A DNA stretch of 64,000 bases, from the NCBI GenBank assembly GCA_023423535.1, contig JAFAFL010000007.1, forward strand, positions 1 through 64,000, read 5' to 3'. The notes beneath the pieces were generated by a model. That model saw nothing but the letters and a program-made list of their open reading frames with translations. It was not told the origin of the DNA and did not search any database. This document shows, piece after piece, positions 25,371 to 33,991 of the stretch (the first letter of the stretch is position 1; each line of letters starts with the position of its first letter). The position numbers and the translations under genes were made by a program. Source of the DNA: Pseudomonadota bacterium. GTDB lineage: Bacteria; Myxococcota; Myxococcia; Myxococcales; Myxococcaceae.

Positions 25371-26078
25371 ATGACCGTCCCCGCCCTCTCGCCCGCGTTC
25401 GAGCTGCATGACGTGAGCAAGCGCTATGGCCGCCGCTGGGCGCTCGCGCGGCTCACCTACTCACTTCCGCGCGGCCGGTCGCTGCTGCTGACCGGGCACA
25501 ACGGCTCCGGCAAGACGACGCTGCTCCGGCTCATTGCCACCGCGATGCGGCCCACCGCGGGCAGGCTGGTGGTGCTCGGCCAGGACGCGGTGCTCCAGCG
25601 CGACGAGGTCCGCCGCAAGCTCGCGCTGCTCTCGCACGCGTCCTTCCACTACGAGGACCTCAGCGCGGAACAGAACCTCACCCTGCTGGCGAGGCTTTGC
25701 GGTGAGCCGCAGCCCGCGCAGGCGGTCTCGGCGCTCCTCGACCGCGTGGGGCTCTCGCGCCGGTCCGACAGCCCGGTGCGCCAGTTCAGCGCCGGCATGC
25801 GCAAGCGGCTCGCCATCGCGCGGCTCTTGATGAAGCGGCCGGAGATCGCGCTGCTCGACGAACCTTTCGGTGAGCTCGATCCGGCGGGCATCGCGCAGAT
25901 GGAGGGGATCATCCGCGAGCTGAAGGAGAGCGGCACCACGCTCATCCTCGCCACCCACCTCATCGAGCAGGGGCTGTCGCTGTGCGAGGAGCGCCTGCAC
26001 CTGTCGGATGGACGCAAGAGCGCGGTGACCCCTTCTCCGGGCTCGGGCTCCGGCGTGATGACCGAGGTGACGGGATGA
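25371..26078 (+). CDS. ccmA: heme exporter ATPase CcmA
   Basis: A 235-residue ABC ATPase, the energy subunit of CcmABCD, which releases heme-loaded CcmE in System I cytochrome c maturation. Walker A GHNGSGKTTLL (about 44-54), Q-loop region at LLSHASFHYEDL, signature QFSAGMRKRLAIARLL (Ser-Ala-Gly-Met variant as in CcmA), Walker B ALLDEPFGELD, H-loop ATHLIEQG. ATG 25371 is preferred to 25323 because the first 16 residues of the longer frame do not fit the family. First gene of an operon with mostly four-base overlaps. Confidence 0.9.
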   Translation: MTVPALSPAFELHDVSKRYGRRWALARLTYSLPRGRSLLLTGHNGSGKTTLLRLIATAMRPTAGRLVVLGQDAVLQRDEVRRKLALLSHASFHYEDLSAEQNLTLLARLCGEPQPAQAVSALLDRVGLSRRSDSPVRQFSAGMRKRLAIARLLMKRPEIALLDEPFGELDPAGIAQMEGIIRELKESGTTLILATHLIEQGLSLCEERLHLSDGRKSAVTPSPGSGSGVMTEVTG

Positions 26079-26797
26079 ACGACGCGCTGGGTACCCGCCT
26101 CGAGGGCCGCGTCCCTCCCGGGATCTTCGCCACCACGCTGATCGTGCTGCGCAAGGATCTGCTGCTCGAGTGGCGCACGCGCGCGCGCCTCAACGCCCTG
26201 CTCTTCTTCGCGCTGGCCACGCTGCTGCTCTTCTCCTTCGCGCTGGGCCCGGACACGAAGCTGCTCGCGCGCAACGCCGGCGGCTACTTCTGGCTCGCGC
26301 TGCTCTTCTCCAGCGTGCTCGCGCTGGGCGAGTCCTTCCGGGTAGAGTCGGAGAACGCGGCGCTGGACGGTCTGCGGCTCGCGCCCACCGATGCGCGCGG
26401 GATCTTTCTCGGCAAGGCGCTGGGCAACGCGCTGCTCCTCTTCGGGATGGGCCTCCTCATCCTGCCGGTGATGATCGCGCTCTACAGCGTGGCGCTGCCG
26501 TGGGCGGCGGTCGGCCAGTTCCTCCTCGTCCTCCTGCTCGGCTGCCTGGCCATCTGCGCGCCGGGGACGATCTATTCGGCGGTGGCGCACAACGCGCGCG
26601 CGCGGGACGTGCTCCTGCCGCTGCTGCTCTTTCCGCTGATCATCCCTGCACTGCTGGCCGCCACCAAGGCAACCAGCCTGGCGCTGCACGGCGATCCCAT
26701 GGACCAGATGGGTTCATGGCTCGCGCTACTGTGCGGCTTCGACGTCGTCTACTGGGGTCTGGGCATGGTGCTGTTCGGCCGCGTCATCGAGGAGTGA
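26075..26797 (+). CDS. ccmB: heme exporter membrane protein CcmB
   Basis: A 240-residue inner-membrane protein with six predicted helices, the permease partner of CcmA. Family-like segments: LIVLRKDLLLEWRTRARLNALLFFAL at the start and SENAALDGLRLAPTDARGIFLGKALGN in the cytoplasmic loop, the part that contacts the ATPase. ATG overlaps the ccmA stop by four bases. A two-base gap precedes ccmC. Confidence 0.9.
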   Translation: MNDALGTRLEGRVPPGIFATTLIVLRKDLLLEWRTRARLNALLFFALATLLLFSFALGPDTKLLARNAGGYFWLALLFSSVLALGESFRVESENAALDGLRLAPTDARGIFLGKALGNALLLFGMGLLILPVMIALYSVALPWAAVGQFLLVLLLGCLAICAPGTIYSAVAHNARARDVLLPLLLFPLIIPALLAATKATSLALHGDPMDQMGSWLALLCGFDVVYWGLGMVLFGRVIEE

Positions 26798-26799
26798 AG

Positions 26800-27612
26800 A
26801 TGGACCTGTTCATCCGATACGGCCTGGGCACGGTCGTGATCGTCGGCATCGTGGTGGGGCTGGTGCTCCTCGTGAACCGCGTGGACCGCTCACGCGCGGG
26901 CTTCGCGGTGAGGGCCGGCGTCCTCGCGGTCGGTGTGCTGATGCTCGTGGCCGGCGGCTGGCTCGCGCTCTCCTGGGCGCCGCCGGACCGCGAGATGGGC
27001 GACGTGCAGCGGATCATGTACGCGCACGTGCCCGCGGTGTGGATGGCGCTCGTCGCGCTGACGCTGAACTTCGGCGCCTCGGTCGCCTACCTCTTCAAGC
27101 AGTCGTGGAAGCTCGACGCGCTGGCCGAATCCTCCGCCGAGGTGGGCGTGGTGTTCGGCGCCATCGGCGTGCTGCTCGGCGCGATCTGGGGGAGACCCAC
27201 CTGGGGCGTGTGGTGGGACTGGGACCCGCGCCTGACCACCGCGGCGATCATGCTCGTCGTGTACACGGGCTACCTCGTGCTGCGGAAGTTCCTCGAGGAC
27301 CCCGAGCGCCGCGCGCAGCTCTCCTCGGTGGTGGGGATCATCGCCTTCGTCGATCTGCCCATCCTCTGGTTCAGCGTGCGCTGGTGGCGCAGCCTCCACC
27401 AGGTGCAGTCCTCGCCGCAGACGGTCGATCCGGACATGACCTTTGCGCTGCGCTTCAACGCGTTCGCGTTCCTCTTCGTGATGATCGCGTTCATCTGGTA
27501 CCGCTGGCGGATCGCGATGCGCGCGCGGGACGAGGAGATCGCCCTGCCCGACGCGCTGCCGTCCGATGGTCCGTCCAACGGGCCGGAGCTCACCCGGGAG
27601 GTGGCGTCATGA
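26800..27612 (+). CDS. ccmC: heme-handling protein CcmC
   Basis: A 270-residue six-helix membrane protein that loads heme onto CcmE. The tryptophan-rich WWD motif is clear (WGVWWDWDPRLT, about 131-142), with His residues in periplasmic loops as heme ligands (YAHVPAVWM near 77 and SLHQVQSS near 200). The C-terminus is cytoplasmic and charged. Start ATG two bases after ccmB; its end overlaps ccmD by four bases. Confidence 0.9.
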   Translation: MDLFIRYGLGTVVIVGIVVGLVLLVNRVDRSRAGFAVRAGVLAVGVLMLVAGGWLALSWAPPDREMGDVQRIMYAHVPAVWMALVALTLNFGASVAYLFKQSWKLDALAESSAEVGVVFGAIGVLLGAIWGRPTWGVWWDWDPRLTTAAIMLVVYTGYLVLRKFLEDPERRAQLSSVVGIIAFVDLPILWFSVRWWRSLHQVQSSPQTVDPDMTFALRFNAFAFLFVMIAFIWYRWRIAMRARDEEIALPDALPSDGPSNGPELTREVAS

Positions 27613-27848
27613 CCCTCGCTGCCCTGTCGTCCGCCGCAATGGAGGCCGTGTCCCAGACCCTGCTCGCCGCCGAAGCCGCCGAACGCGTCGGCTCGGGAAG
27701 AATCGTAGGGGGTTGGGAGTATGTGTGGGCCTCGTACGCGATCGCCTGGGGAGGGATCGCGCTCTACGCCCTGTCGCTCTTCGTGCGCCGCCCGAAGGCC
27801 TCGTCCCTTTCGTCGTCTTTGTCCTCGTCGTCCAAGGAGTCGCCGTGA
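27609..27848 (+). CDS. ccmD: CcmD-like small membrane protein
   Basis: A 79-residue protein with one membrane helix (about 42-60) preceded by GGWEYVWASYAIAW, matching the Y-V-W-x-S-Y motif of CcmD, and a basic then Ser-rich tail. CcmD stabilises the CcmABC-CcmE complex. The N-terminal about 34 residues are longer than in E. coli CcmD. Position between ccmC and ccmE, with overlaps at both ends, supports the call. Confidence 0.8.
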   Translation: MTLAALSSAAMEAVSQTLLAAEAAERVGSGRIVGGWEYVWASYAIAWGGIALYALSLFVRRPKASSLSSSLSSSSKESP

Positions 27849-28333
27849 ACGCAGCGAGCAAGAACCGGATCGTCGCCCTCGTGGCCCTGGGCGTCTCGGC
27901 CGCAGCGCTGGGGTTGATCGTCTTCGCGTCGGACAAGATCGGCGAGAACCTCGTCTATTACTGGAGCCCCTCCGAGGTCCTCTCCAACGGTGAGAAGGCC
28001 TATGGACCCACCATCCGGATGGGCGGCGTGGTGAAGGCCGGCTCCATCGAGTGGGACAAGGACAGCACGAACCTCCGCTTCGCGGTGGCGGATGCGAACA
28101 CCGAGGGCGCGATCAGCGTGAACGTGGTCTCCAACGAGATCCCGCCGCAGATGTTCCGCGACCACATCGGCGTCGTCGTGGAGGGCACCTTCGACAAGAG
28201 CGGCACCTTCACCTCAAACCGCCTGATGGTGAATCACTCCAACGAGTACCGCCCGCCCGCCGAGGGCGAGGACCCGAAGGAGTGGATGCAGACCGTGGTG
28301 GATGCGGCCAATTCGCAGCAGGGGAAGCCTTGA
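27845..28333 (+). CDS. ccmE: periplasmic heme chaperone CcmE
   Basis: A 162-residue membrane-anchored protein: one N-terminal helix (about 9-28) and an OB-fold domain. The covalent heme ligand is His131 in NHSNEYRPP, an H-x-x-x-Y motif with Tyr135. It takes heme from CcmC and passes it to CcmF. GTG start overlaps the ccmD stop by four bases. Length agrees with the family. Confidence 0.9.
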   Translation: MNAASKNRIVALVALGVSAAALGLIVFASDKIGENLVYYWSPSEVLSNGEKAYGPTIRMGGVVKAGSIEWDKDSTNLRFAVADANTEGAISVNVVSNEIPPQMFRDHIGVVVEGTFDKSGTFTSNRLMVNHSNEYRPPAEGEDPKEWMQTVVDAANSQQGKP

Positions 28334-30408
28334 ACTCGTTGCTCGGATCCGGGCTGGTCCTCGCGGGCCTCGCCTTCGCCACGCTGGGTGGCTTCGTCGG
28401 TCTCGCCGCGGGAGTCACCCGCCGTGAGGCGCTCTACCCGTGGGCGCGCCGCGCCTCGCTCGGCTTCTTCGTGTCGATGTTCGGCGCGAACGCGGTGATG
28501 GTCTACGCGCTGCTCGCGCGCGACTTCAGCGTCTCCTACGTCGCGCAGGTGGGCAGCCACGCCACGCCGACGATCTACACCATCGTCTCGCTCTGGTCGG
28601 CGCTCGAGGGCTCCATCCTCTTCTGGGGCCTGATCATGGGCGCGTACATCTGGGCCTTCGCGCGGATCCACAAGAGCGACTCGCAGCGCTTCGTGTCGCT
28701 CGCGTCCGGCGTGATGCTGCTGGTGGGCGTGTTCTTCGCCTTCCTCATCGCCGGCCCCGCGAACCCGTTCACGCCGACGCCGGGCCAGGTCCCGCTCGAC
28801 GGCCCGGGCCCGAACCCGCTCCTGCAGAACCACTGGCTGATGGTCGTGCACCCGCCCATGCTCTACCTGGGCTACGTGGGCATGACGGTGCCGTTCGGCA
28901 TCGCGCTGGCCGGGCTCATCGGCGGCGAGATGGGCGATTCGTGGATGGCGCCCCTGCGGCGCTGGACGATGGTGCCCTGGCTCTTCCTCACCACCGGGAT
29001 CATCCTCGGCTCGTGGTGGGCCTACGCGGTGCTCGGCTGGGGCGGCTACTGGGCGTGGGATCCGGTGGAGAACGCGTCCTTCCTCCCGTGGCTCACCGCC
29101 ACCGCGTTCATGCACTCCACGATGGTGCAGGAGCGCCGCCGGATGCTGAAGCTGTGGACGATCGGCCTCGCGCTGGCGTCGTTCTGGCTGACGATCCTCG
29201 GCACCTTCATGACGCGCTCGGGCGTCTTCAACTCGGTGCACTCGTTCACCCAGTCGGACATCGGGCCCACGTTCCTCGTGTTCCTCGCGGTGCTGGCGGT
29301 GGTGTGCGTGGGCGCGCTGGGCCTGCGCGGTCACCTGCTGGTGGCGGAGGGCAAGCTCAAGAGCGTGCTCTCGCGCGAGGTCTCCATCCTCGTGAACAAC
29401 GTTGTCTTCGCGGCGTTCACCTTCGTGGTGCTGCTCGGCACCGTGTACCCGCTGCTCGCCGAAGGCTTCTTCGACAAGCGGCTGTCGGTGGGCGAGCCGT
29501 ACTTCAACTTCTTCGCGGTGCCGCTCGGGTTGATGGTGCTCTTCCTCATGGGCGTGGGTCCCGCGCTGCCGTGGGGCAAGGGCGAGCCGCGCACGCTGGC
29601 GATGCAGTTCGGCGTTCCGGCGGGCATCGGCGCGGTGTGCGCGGTGCTGGCGGCGCTCGCGGGCATGGGCGGGTTCTGGCCGCTGATGACCTTCGGGCTC
29701 GCGGGCTTCGTGACCACGGTCACGCTGCGCGAGATGTTCCTCCCCGCGTTCGTGCGCGTGCGCGAGAAGGGCGAGGGCATTGCCACCGCGGTGATCGAGA
29801 GTGCGTCGCGCGCCCGGCGCCGCTTCGGCGGCTACATCGTGCACCTGGGGATGGTGATCATCATCGTCGCGGTCGCGGCCTCGAGCGCGTTCGTGACCCA
29901 GACCTCCGGCACGCTGCGCGCGGATCAGACGATGACGCTCGGGCCCTACGCGGTGACCTTCCAGGGCCTCGGCACCGGCAAGGAGCCGCACCGCGAGTGG
30001 ATCGGCGCGAAGCTGCTGGTGAAGAACGCGGAGGGCAAGGCGCTCGGTGAGCTCTTTCCCCGGATGAACTTCTACGAGCGCAGCACCGATCCCATCGGCA
30101 CGCCCGCAGTCCGCACCGAGCCGCACCAGGACCTCTACGTGTCGCTGATGGCGTTCGACGAGAAGGCCGGCACCGCGAGCATCCGCATGTGGATCTTCCC
30201 GATGGTGGCGTGGATCTGGTGGAGCATCCCGCTGCTGGTGCTGGGCACGCTCATCGCGGTGTGGCCGTCGCGCCGGTCGGTGAAGGCGTCTACGGCAGCG
30301 CCCGTGGTGCCCGCTTCGGGTTCGGGCGGCGCTTCGCCGGGCGCTGAGGCCGGACAGATCGCGGCGCTCTCCGGTACGGGCGGCACCACCGAGCGGGGCG
30401 CGGCATGA
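28330..30408 (+). CDS. ccmF: cytochrome c heme lyase subunit CcmF
   Basis: A 692-residue polytopic protein with about 14 helices. It reduces and attaches heme to apocytochromes together with CcmH. The WWD-type motif WGGYWAWDPVENASFLPWL is at about 237-256, and conserved His flank it (NHWLMVVHPPMLYLGYVG near 165-182; FMHSTMVQ). A periplasmic C-terminal domain and a last helix precede an Ala/Gly-rich tail. The start is a TTG at 28330 overlapping the ccmE stop (TTGA), with no better start nearby. Confidence 0.9.
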   Translation: MNSLLGSGLVLAGLAFATLGGFVGLAAGVTRREALYPWARRASLGFFVSMFGANAVMVYALLARDFSVSYVAQVGSHATPTIYTIVSLWSALEGSILFWGLIMGAYIWAFARIHKSDSQRFVSLASGVMLLVGVFFAFLIAGPANPFTPTPGQVPLDGPGPNPLLQNHWLMVVHPPMLYLGYVGMTVPFGIALAGLIGGEMGDSWMAPLRRWTMVPWLFLTTGIILGSWWAYAVLGWGGYWAWDPVENASFLPWLTATAFMHSTMVQERRRMLKLWTIGLALASFWLTILGTFMTRSGVFNSVHSFTQSDIGPTFLVFLAVLAVVCVGALGLRGHLLVAEGKLKSVLSREVSILVNNVVFAAFTFVVLLGTVYPLLAEGFFDKRLSVGEPYFNFFAVPLGLMVLFLMGVGPALPWGKGEPRTLAMQFGVPAGIGAVCAVLAALAGMGGFWPLMTFGLAGFVTTVTLREMFLPAFVRVREKGEGIATAVIESASRARRRFGGYIVHLGMVIIIVAVAASSAFVTQTSGTLRADQTMTLGPYAVTFQGLGTGKEPHREWIGAKLLVKNAEGKALGELFPRMNFYERSTDPIGTPAVRTEPHQDLYVSLMAFDEKAGTASIRMWIFPMVAWIWWSIPLLVLGTLIAVWPSRRSVKASTAAPVVPASGSGGASPGAEAGQIAALSGTGGTTERGAA

Positions 30409-30989
30409 AGAAGTGGGCCCTCCTCCTCTCCGCGGTCCTCGTGATCGGGCTCTTCGTGGGCATGCTCGCGAAGGGCTTTGGCCGCAACCCGCGCGAGGTC
30501 CCCTTCGGCATGAAGGGCAAGCCGGCGCCCGCGTTCACGCTGCAGGATCTGCAGACGGGCGAGACGGTGTCGCTCGAGTCGCTCGCGGGCAAGCCGGTGG
30601 TGATCAACTTCTGGGCGACGTGGTGCGGGCCCTGCAAGCTCGAGCACCCGAACCTCGAGTGGGCCGCGCGCAACTACGGCAAGGACGTGCACTTCCTCGG
30701 GATGATCTTCGAGGACACGCCGGAGAACGCGCGGAAGTTCCTCGCGCAGTACGCGGCGAACTACCGGCACCTCGTGGATCCGCACTCTCTGACGGCGGTG
30801 AAGTACGGCGCGGCGGGCGTGCCGGAGACCTACTTCATCACCCGCGACGGACTGATCCACGACAAGTACCAGGGACCGATCCCGCGCGACGTCCTCAACG
30901 CGCACATCCGCACCCTGCTCGCCGATGCCGCGCCTGCGCCTGGGTCCAGGCCCGGGATGACGGGAGTGACGGGAGTGGCCACGCCATGA
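30405..30989 (+). CDS. ccmG: CcmG/ResA-type thioredoxin
   Basis: A 194-residue membrane-anchored thiol oxidoreductase: N-terminal helix (about 4-22) and thioredoxin fold with active site WCGPC (Cys74, Cys77) after VVINFWAT, and the cis-Pro in AGVPETYFI. It keeps the heme-binding cysteines of apocytochromes reduced. The GMKGKPAPAFTLQDL start of the mature domain is typical of DsbE/ResA. Its stop overlaps ccmH by four bases. The Gly/Thr tail is unassigned. Confidence 0.9.
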   Translation: MKKWALLLSAVLVIGLFVGMLAKGFGRNPREVPFGMKGKPAPAFTLQDLQTGETVSLESLAGKPVVINFWATWCGPCKLEHPNLEWAARNYGKDVHFLGMIFEDTPENARKFLAQYAANYRHLVDPHSLTAVKYGAAGVPETYFITRDGLIHDKYQGPIPRDVLNAHIRTLLADAAPAPGSRPGMTGVTGVATP

Positions 30990-31558
30990 CCTCTTCTCTC
31001 TCTTCGATGCTCCGCGCCGTCGCGCTGGGCCTCTTCGTCTTCGCGTCCGCGGCCTCCGCGCAGTACGCGCCGCAGTCCGCCGGCAGCGAGCCGCTGGAGC
31101 CCGCGCTCGAGGCCCGGGTGCTCGCACTGGGCAAGCAGCTGCGCTGCGCCACCTGCCAGGGCCTCTCCATCACCGACTCCCCCGCGTCCATGGCGCGGTC
31201 GCAGCTCGACATGGTGCGCGAGCTGGTGAAGGAGGGCCGCAGCGACGAGGAGATCAAGCAGTTCTTCGTCGAGCGCTTCGGCGAGTGGGCGCTGCTCAAG
31301 CCCCGCACCGATCCCACCACCGCGCTGCTGTGGGCCGGGCCGGTCGTCCTGCTGCTCGGCGGGATCGCCTTCGTGTTCTGGTTCTCGTTCCGCAACAAGG
31401 TCAGCGAGACCGTTGCTTCTGCATCCCCTGACGCGGGCGCGGGGGCCGCGGTGGATGGCGCGGACGGTGCCGCCGCTGCGAACGCGGCGAACGGCGCGGC
31501 CGCGGACTCGGATGAAGACCCGTACCTCAGCGCGGTGCGGCGGGAGCTGAACGGATGA
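30986..31558 (+). CDS. ccmH: CcmH apocytochrome thiol reductase
   Basis: A 190-residue protein with a signal peptide (about 1-26), the motif LRCATCQGLSI (Cys54, Cys57; family form LRCxxCQ), a three-helix domain and one membrane helix (about 107-127), then an Ala/Asp tail. It corresponds to the short CcmH/CycL form; the TPR half is encoded separately by the next gene. It works with CcmF at heme ligation. Overlaps both neighbours by four bases. Confidence 0.9.
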   Translation: MTSSLSSMLRAVALGLFVFASAASAQYAPQSAGSEPLEPALEARVLALGKQLRCATCQGLSITDSPASMARSQLDMVRELVKEGRSDEEIKQFFVERFGEWALLKPRTDPTTALLWAGPVVLLLGGIAFVFWFSFRNKVSETVASASPDAGAGAAVDGADGAAAANAANGAAADSDEDPYLSAVRRELNG

Positions 31559-32577
31559 GTGTCCCCACCCTCTTCGCGATGATGCCGACGAACTGGACGC
31601 CGGGCCTGCTGGTGCTCGGCGCCGGCGTGGCGGTCGCGCTGCTCATCCTCTTCTCCACGCGGAAGCCCACCAGCGTGGCGCCCGCGGTGCGCGACGAGAA
31701 GCTCGCGGATCTCGAGCAGCGACTGCAGCTGCTGATGGATCAGCTCCGTGGGCTCGATGCGGAGCGCCACCAGCTCGGCGACTCGTTCGCATCGGAGAAG
31801 GCACGCCTCGAGCGCGATGCCGCGGCGGCCATGCGTGCGCGCGACGAGTACCTCAAGGCGCATCCCGAGGCCGTTCGCGCTCCGGGGCCGAAGCAGGCGC
31901 CCCCTTCGGCCCATGTTCCCGCGACCTCGACCGGGCCCGCGCCCCCTCCGGCCGCCGCGACGGGCAGTGGCTTCCTCTCCCCGCAGCTGAAGGGCGCGCT
32001 GTGGGGCGGAGGCGTGGTCCTCTTCTTCGTGGCCATCGGCTTCGCGCTGCAGAACTGGCAGGGCGAGCGGGACGAGAACGGGATCATGACGGGCCGCACG
32101 CCGCCGCCTCCCGAGGTCGCGCAGGCGAACGGAAGCGGCGCGCCGGGCGAAGGTCAGGAACATCCGGGCCTCGGCGAGGCGCTCTCTCGCGCGAAGGCGG
32201 ACCCGCGGGATCTCGAGGCCGCGTCCTTCGCGTCTCACGAGCTCATCCGGCTCCAGCGCTTCGACGAAGCGGCGGAGCTGACGAACCAGTCCCTGGCGGT
32301 CGATCCCTTCCACGTCGAGACGCGCATCCACCGCGCGGTGCTGCGTGCGACCGAAGGCGAATTCCGCCCGGCGCTGGAAGAGCTCGGCATGCTGGCGAAC
32401 ACGTATCCGGACGCGTGGGAGGCGCACCTCTTCCGCGGCGCGCTGGCGCTGCAGGTGGGCGAGTCGCAGGTGGCGCTCGACAGCTTCCTCTGCTTCCAGC
32501 GCGAGGCCCCGGCGGACGAGCACCCGCCGCAGCTCGGCGGCGCGATCTCCATGCTGCGCCAGCGCCTGGGGCAGTAG
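31555..32577 (+). CDS. CcmI-like membrane TPR protein
   Basis: A 340-residue protein: N-terminal helix (about 17-34), coiled-coil cytoplasmic loop (about 45-95), Pro/Ala linker, second helix (about 148-170), then a periplasmic TPR region (about 200-335) with repeats such as ELIRLQRFDEAAELTNQSLAVDP. The two-helix plus TPR layout matches CcmI/CycH, which presents apocytochromes to CcmFH. Sequence identity to known CcmI is not clear; the call rests on layout and position as last ccm gene. Confidence 0.75.
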   Translation: MSVPTLFAMMPTNWTPGLLVLGAGVAVALLILFSTRKPTSVAPAVRDEKLADLEQRLQLLMDQLRGLDAERHQLGDSFASEKARLERDAAAAMRARDEYLKAHPEAVRAPGPKQAPPSAHVPATSTGPAPPPAAATGSGFLSPQLKGALWGGGVVLFFVAIGFALQNWQGERDENGIMTGRTPPPPEVAQANGSGAPGEGQEHPGLGEALSRAKADPRDLEAASFASHELIRLQRFDEAAELTNQSLAVDPFHVETRIHRAVLRATEGEFRPALEELGMLANTYPDAWEAHLFRGALALQVGESQVALDSFLCFQREAPADEHPPQLGGAISMLRQRLGQ

Positions 32578-33237
32578 ATGGCGCAGCGCAGGTTCGACGC
32601 GGCGATCTTCGATCTCGACGGGACCCTGGCCGACACGCTCGGGGACATCGCCGACGCGATGAACCGCGCGCTGACGGACCTGGGCTGTCCGACGCACGAT
32701 CTCGAGACCTACCGGATGCTCGTGGGCGAGGGCGTGGAGCACCTGGCGCAAGGTGCGCTTCCCGCTCACCGCTCCGACGCAGTGCCCGAAGCGGTGCGCC
32801 ACTTCCGCCGGCACTATGCGGAGCACGTGGTCGAACACAGCCGCGTGTTTCCGGGCGTGGACGCGATGCTCGAGGCGCTGTGCGCGCGCGACCTGCGGGT
32901 GGCGGTGCTCAGCAACAAGCTCGATGCGCTGACGAAGCGGGTGGTGCAGGTGTGCCTGTCGCGCTGGCCGCTCGAGCCCGTCTACGGCGAGCGGCAGGGC
33001 GTGGCGCGGAAGCCGGATCCGGCGGCGGCGCTGGAGATCGCGCGGGAGCTTCGCGTGGAGCCCTCGCGCTGCGTCTTCGTGGGCGACACCGCGGTGGACA
33101 TGAAGACCGCGCGCAACGCCGGCATGTTCGGCGTGGGCGTGCTGTGGGGCTTCCGCGGCCGCGACGAGCTGGAGGGCAACGGCGCGCGCGCGATCATCTC
33201 GCGGCCCGAAGAGCTGCTCGCGCTGATCGACGGCTGA
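32578..33237 (+). CDS. gph: HAD phosphatase, phosphoglycolate phosphatase-like
   Basis: A 219-residue cytoplasmic HAD hydrolase. Motif I AIFDLDGTLADT (nucleophile Asp about 11, acid/base Asp 13), motif II VAVLSNK (Ser-Asn), Lys in ARKPDPAAA (motif III), motif IV FVGDTAVDMKTARNAGM. The small helical cap fits the Gph/PGP subgroup, which removes 2-phosphoglycolate produced by DNA repair; other phosphate esters are possible. Starts immediately after the stop of the CcmI-like gene, so it is in the ccm operon. Confidence 0.85.
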   Translation: MAQRRFDAAIFDLDGTLADTLGDIADAMNRALTDLGCPTHDLETYRMLVGEGVEHLAQGALPAHRSDAVPEAVRHFRRHYAEHVVEHSRVFPGVDAMLEALCARDLRVAVLSNKLDALTKRVVQVCLSRWPLEPVYGERQGVARKPDPAAALEIARELRVEPSRCVFVGDTAVDMKTARNAGMFGVGVLWGFRGRDELEGNGARAIISRPEELLALIDG

Positions 33238-33249
33238 ACGCGGCCCGCT

Positions 33250-33792
33250 CTAGCTGAGCTGCCGCCGCTCCTTCATCTCCTGGTGGATCTCCGCCCACGT
33301 CTCGCCGGTGAAGCCCGCGAGCATGGCGGGGAAGATCCGCGCCTCCTCCTGCCCCAGGTGCAGCGCCATCAGCGACGCAAACGCGCGCGTCTGCTCCGCG
33401 GTCCGCGAAGGCTCGGGCAGCACGCCCGTCTCGGAGAGCGCGCGCCAGGCGGGGACGAGCACCCCGAGGTGCCGCTCCACGTCCACGTGCTCGGCCTCCA
33501 TCGTCTCCAGCGCAGCGGTGACCTGCGGTTGCGCCAGGTCGCGCACTCTTTGCGCGAGCGAGACGTCCTCGTCCTCTGCGTGCAGCGGCAGCGCGATGCC
33601 GAAGTAGCGCGCGAGCTGCAGGCCCGCATCCTTGCGCGCGTCGATCGATCCCGCCGGATCGAGCACGCGCTCGGCAAGCTGCAGATGCGAGCGGATGCGG
33701 ACGTGGCAGGCGCGCAGGAGGTTCATCGCCGGCGGCTCCTCCACGGCGCAGGAGTTTCGCGGGGCATCACCGATTTTCAGGGGGACGAGCAT
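33250..33792 (-). CDS. hemerythrin HHE domain protein
   Basis: A 180-residue helical protein. Candidate iron ligands are visible in the usual spread: CHVRIRSHL, HAEDEDVSLA, EAEHVDVERH and ALHLGQEEARIFP. HHE proteins bind oxygen, nitric oxide or iron through a di-iron centre. ATG 33792 is preceded by GAGGAGAG; the frame runs further upstream without support. Divergent from the RIC gene across 199 bases, suggesting shared control by nitric oxide or redox state. Confidence 0.75.
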   Translation of the reverse strand: MLVPLKIGDAPRNSCAVEEPPAMNLLRACHVRIRSHLQLAERVLDPAGSIDARKDAGLQLARYFGIALPLHAEDEDVSLAQRVRDLAQPQVTAALETMEAEHVDVERHLGVLVPAWRALSETGVLPEPSRTAEQTRAFASLMALHLGQEEARIFPAMLAGFTGETWAEIHQEMKERRQLS

Positions 33793-33877
33793 GTCTCTCC
33801 TCAGTGCAAGGCGGCGGCCCAGGCTCCGCCGGTGGATGTGTTCCCTCTCAGAGCGCGGCGGCGCTGCCTGCCCGGCC

Positions 33878-33924
33878 GTTCCACGACGGGTTCCACGCGT
33901 TCCATCCTGTAACGGATGTGGAAC
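33878..33924. promoter_or_regulatory. cluster of GTTCCAC elements, candidate activator site
   Basis: GTTCCAC at 33878-33884 and 33890-33896, GTTCCA at 33899-33904, and the inverted GTGGAAC at 33918-33924. The last two frame an imperfect dyad around TGTAAC. They lie just upstream of the sigma-54 promoter of the RIC gene, the place expected for an enhancer-binding protein. Confidence 0.55.
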
Positions 33925-33944
33925 CGATGGGCGTCCGTTGGTGC

Positions 33945-33960
33945 TGGCACCGGCAGTGCA
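33945..33960 (+). promoter_or_regulatory. sigma-54 promoter of the RIC gene
   Basis: TGGCAC-CGGCA-GTGCA: perfect -24 hexamer, exact GG-N10-GC spacing, one mismatch in the -12. Predicted start about 33971; the leader of about 21 bases carries AGGAGGAG (33973-33980) eleven bases before the ATG. Confidence 0.65.
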
Positions 33961-33991
33961 ATCAGTTCCGGCAGGAGGAGACATCAGCACC

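Noticed and set aside
33805..33820. GC-N10-CC spacing on the plus strand reads as a sigma-54 promoter for the hemerythrin gene
   Set aside because: The start would fall about at the start codon and cut off the gene's own ribosome site; the -24 hexamer also matches poorly.
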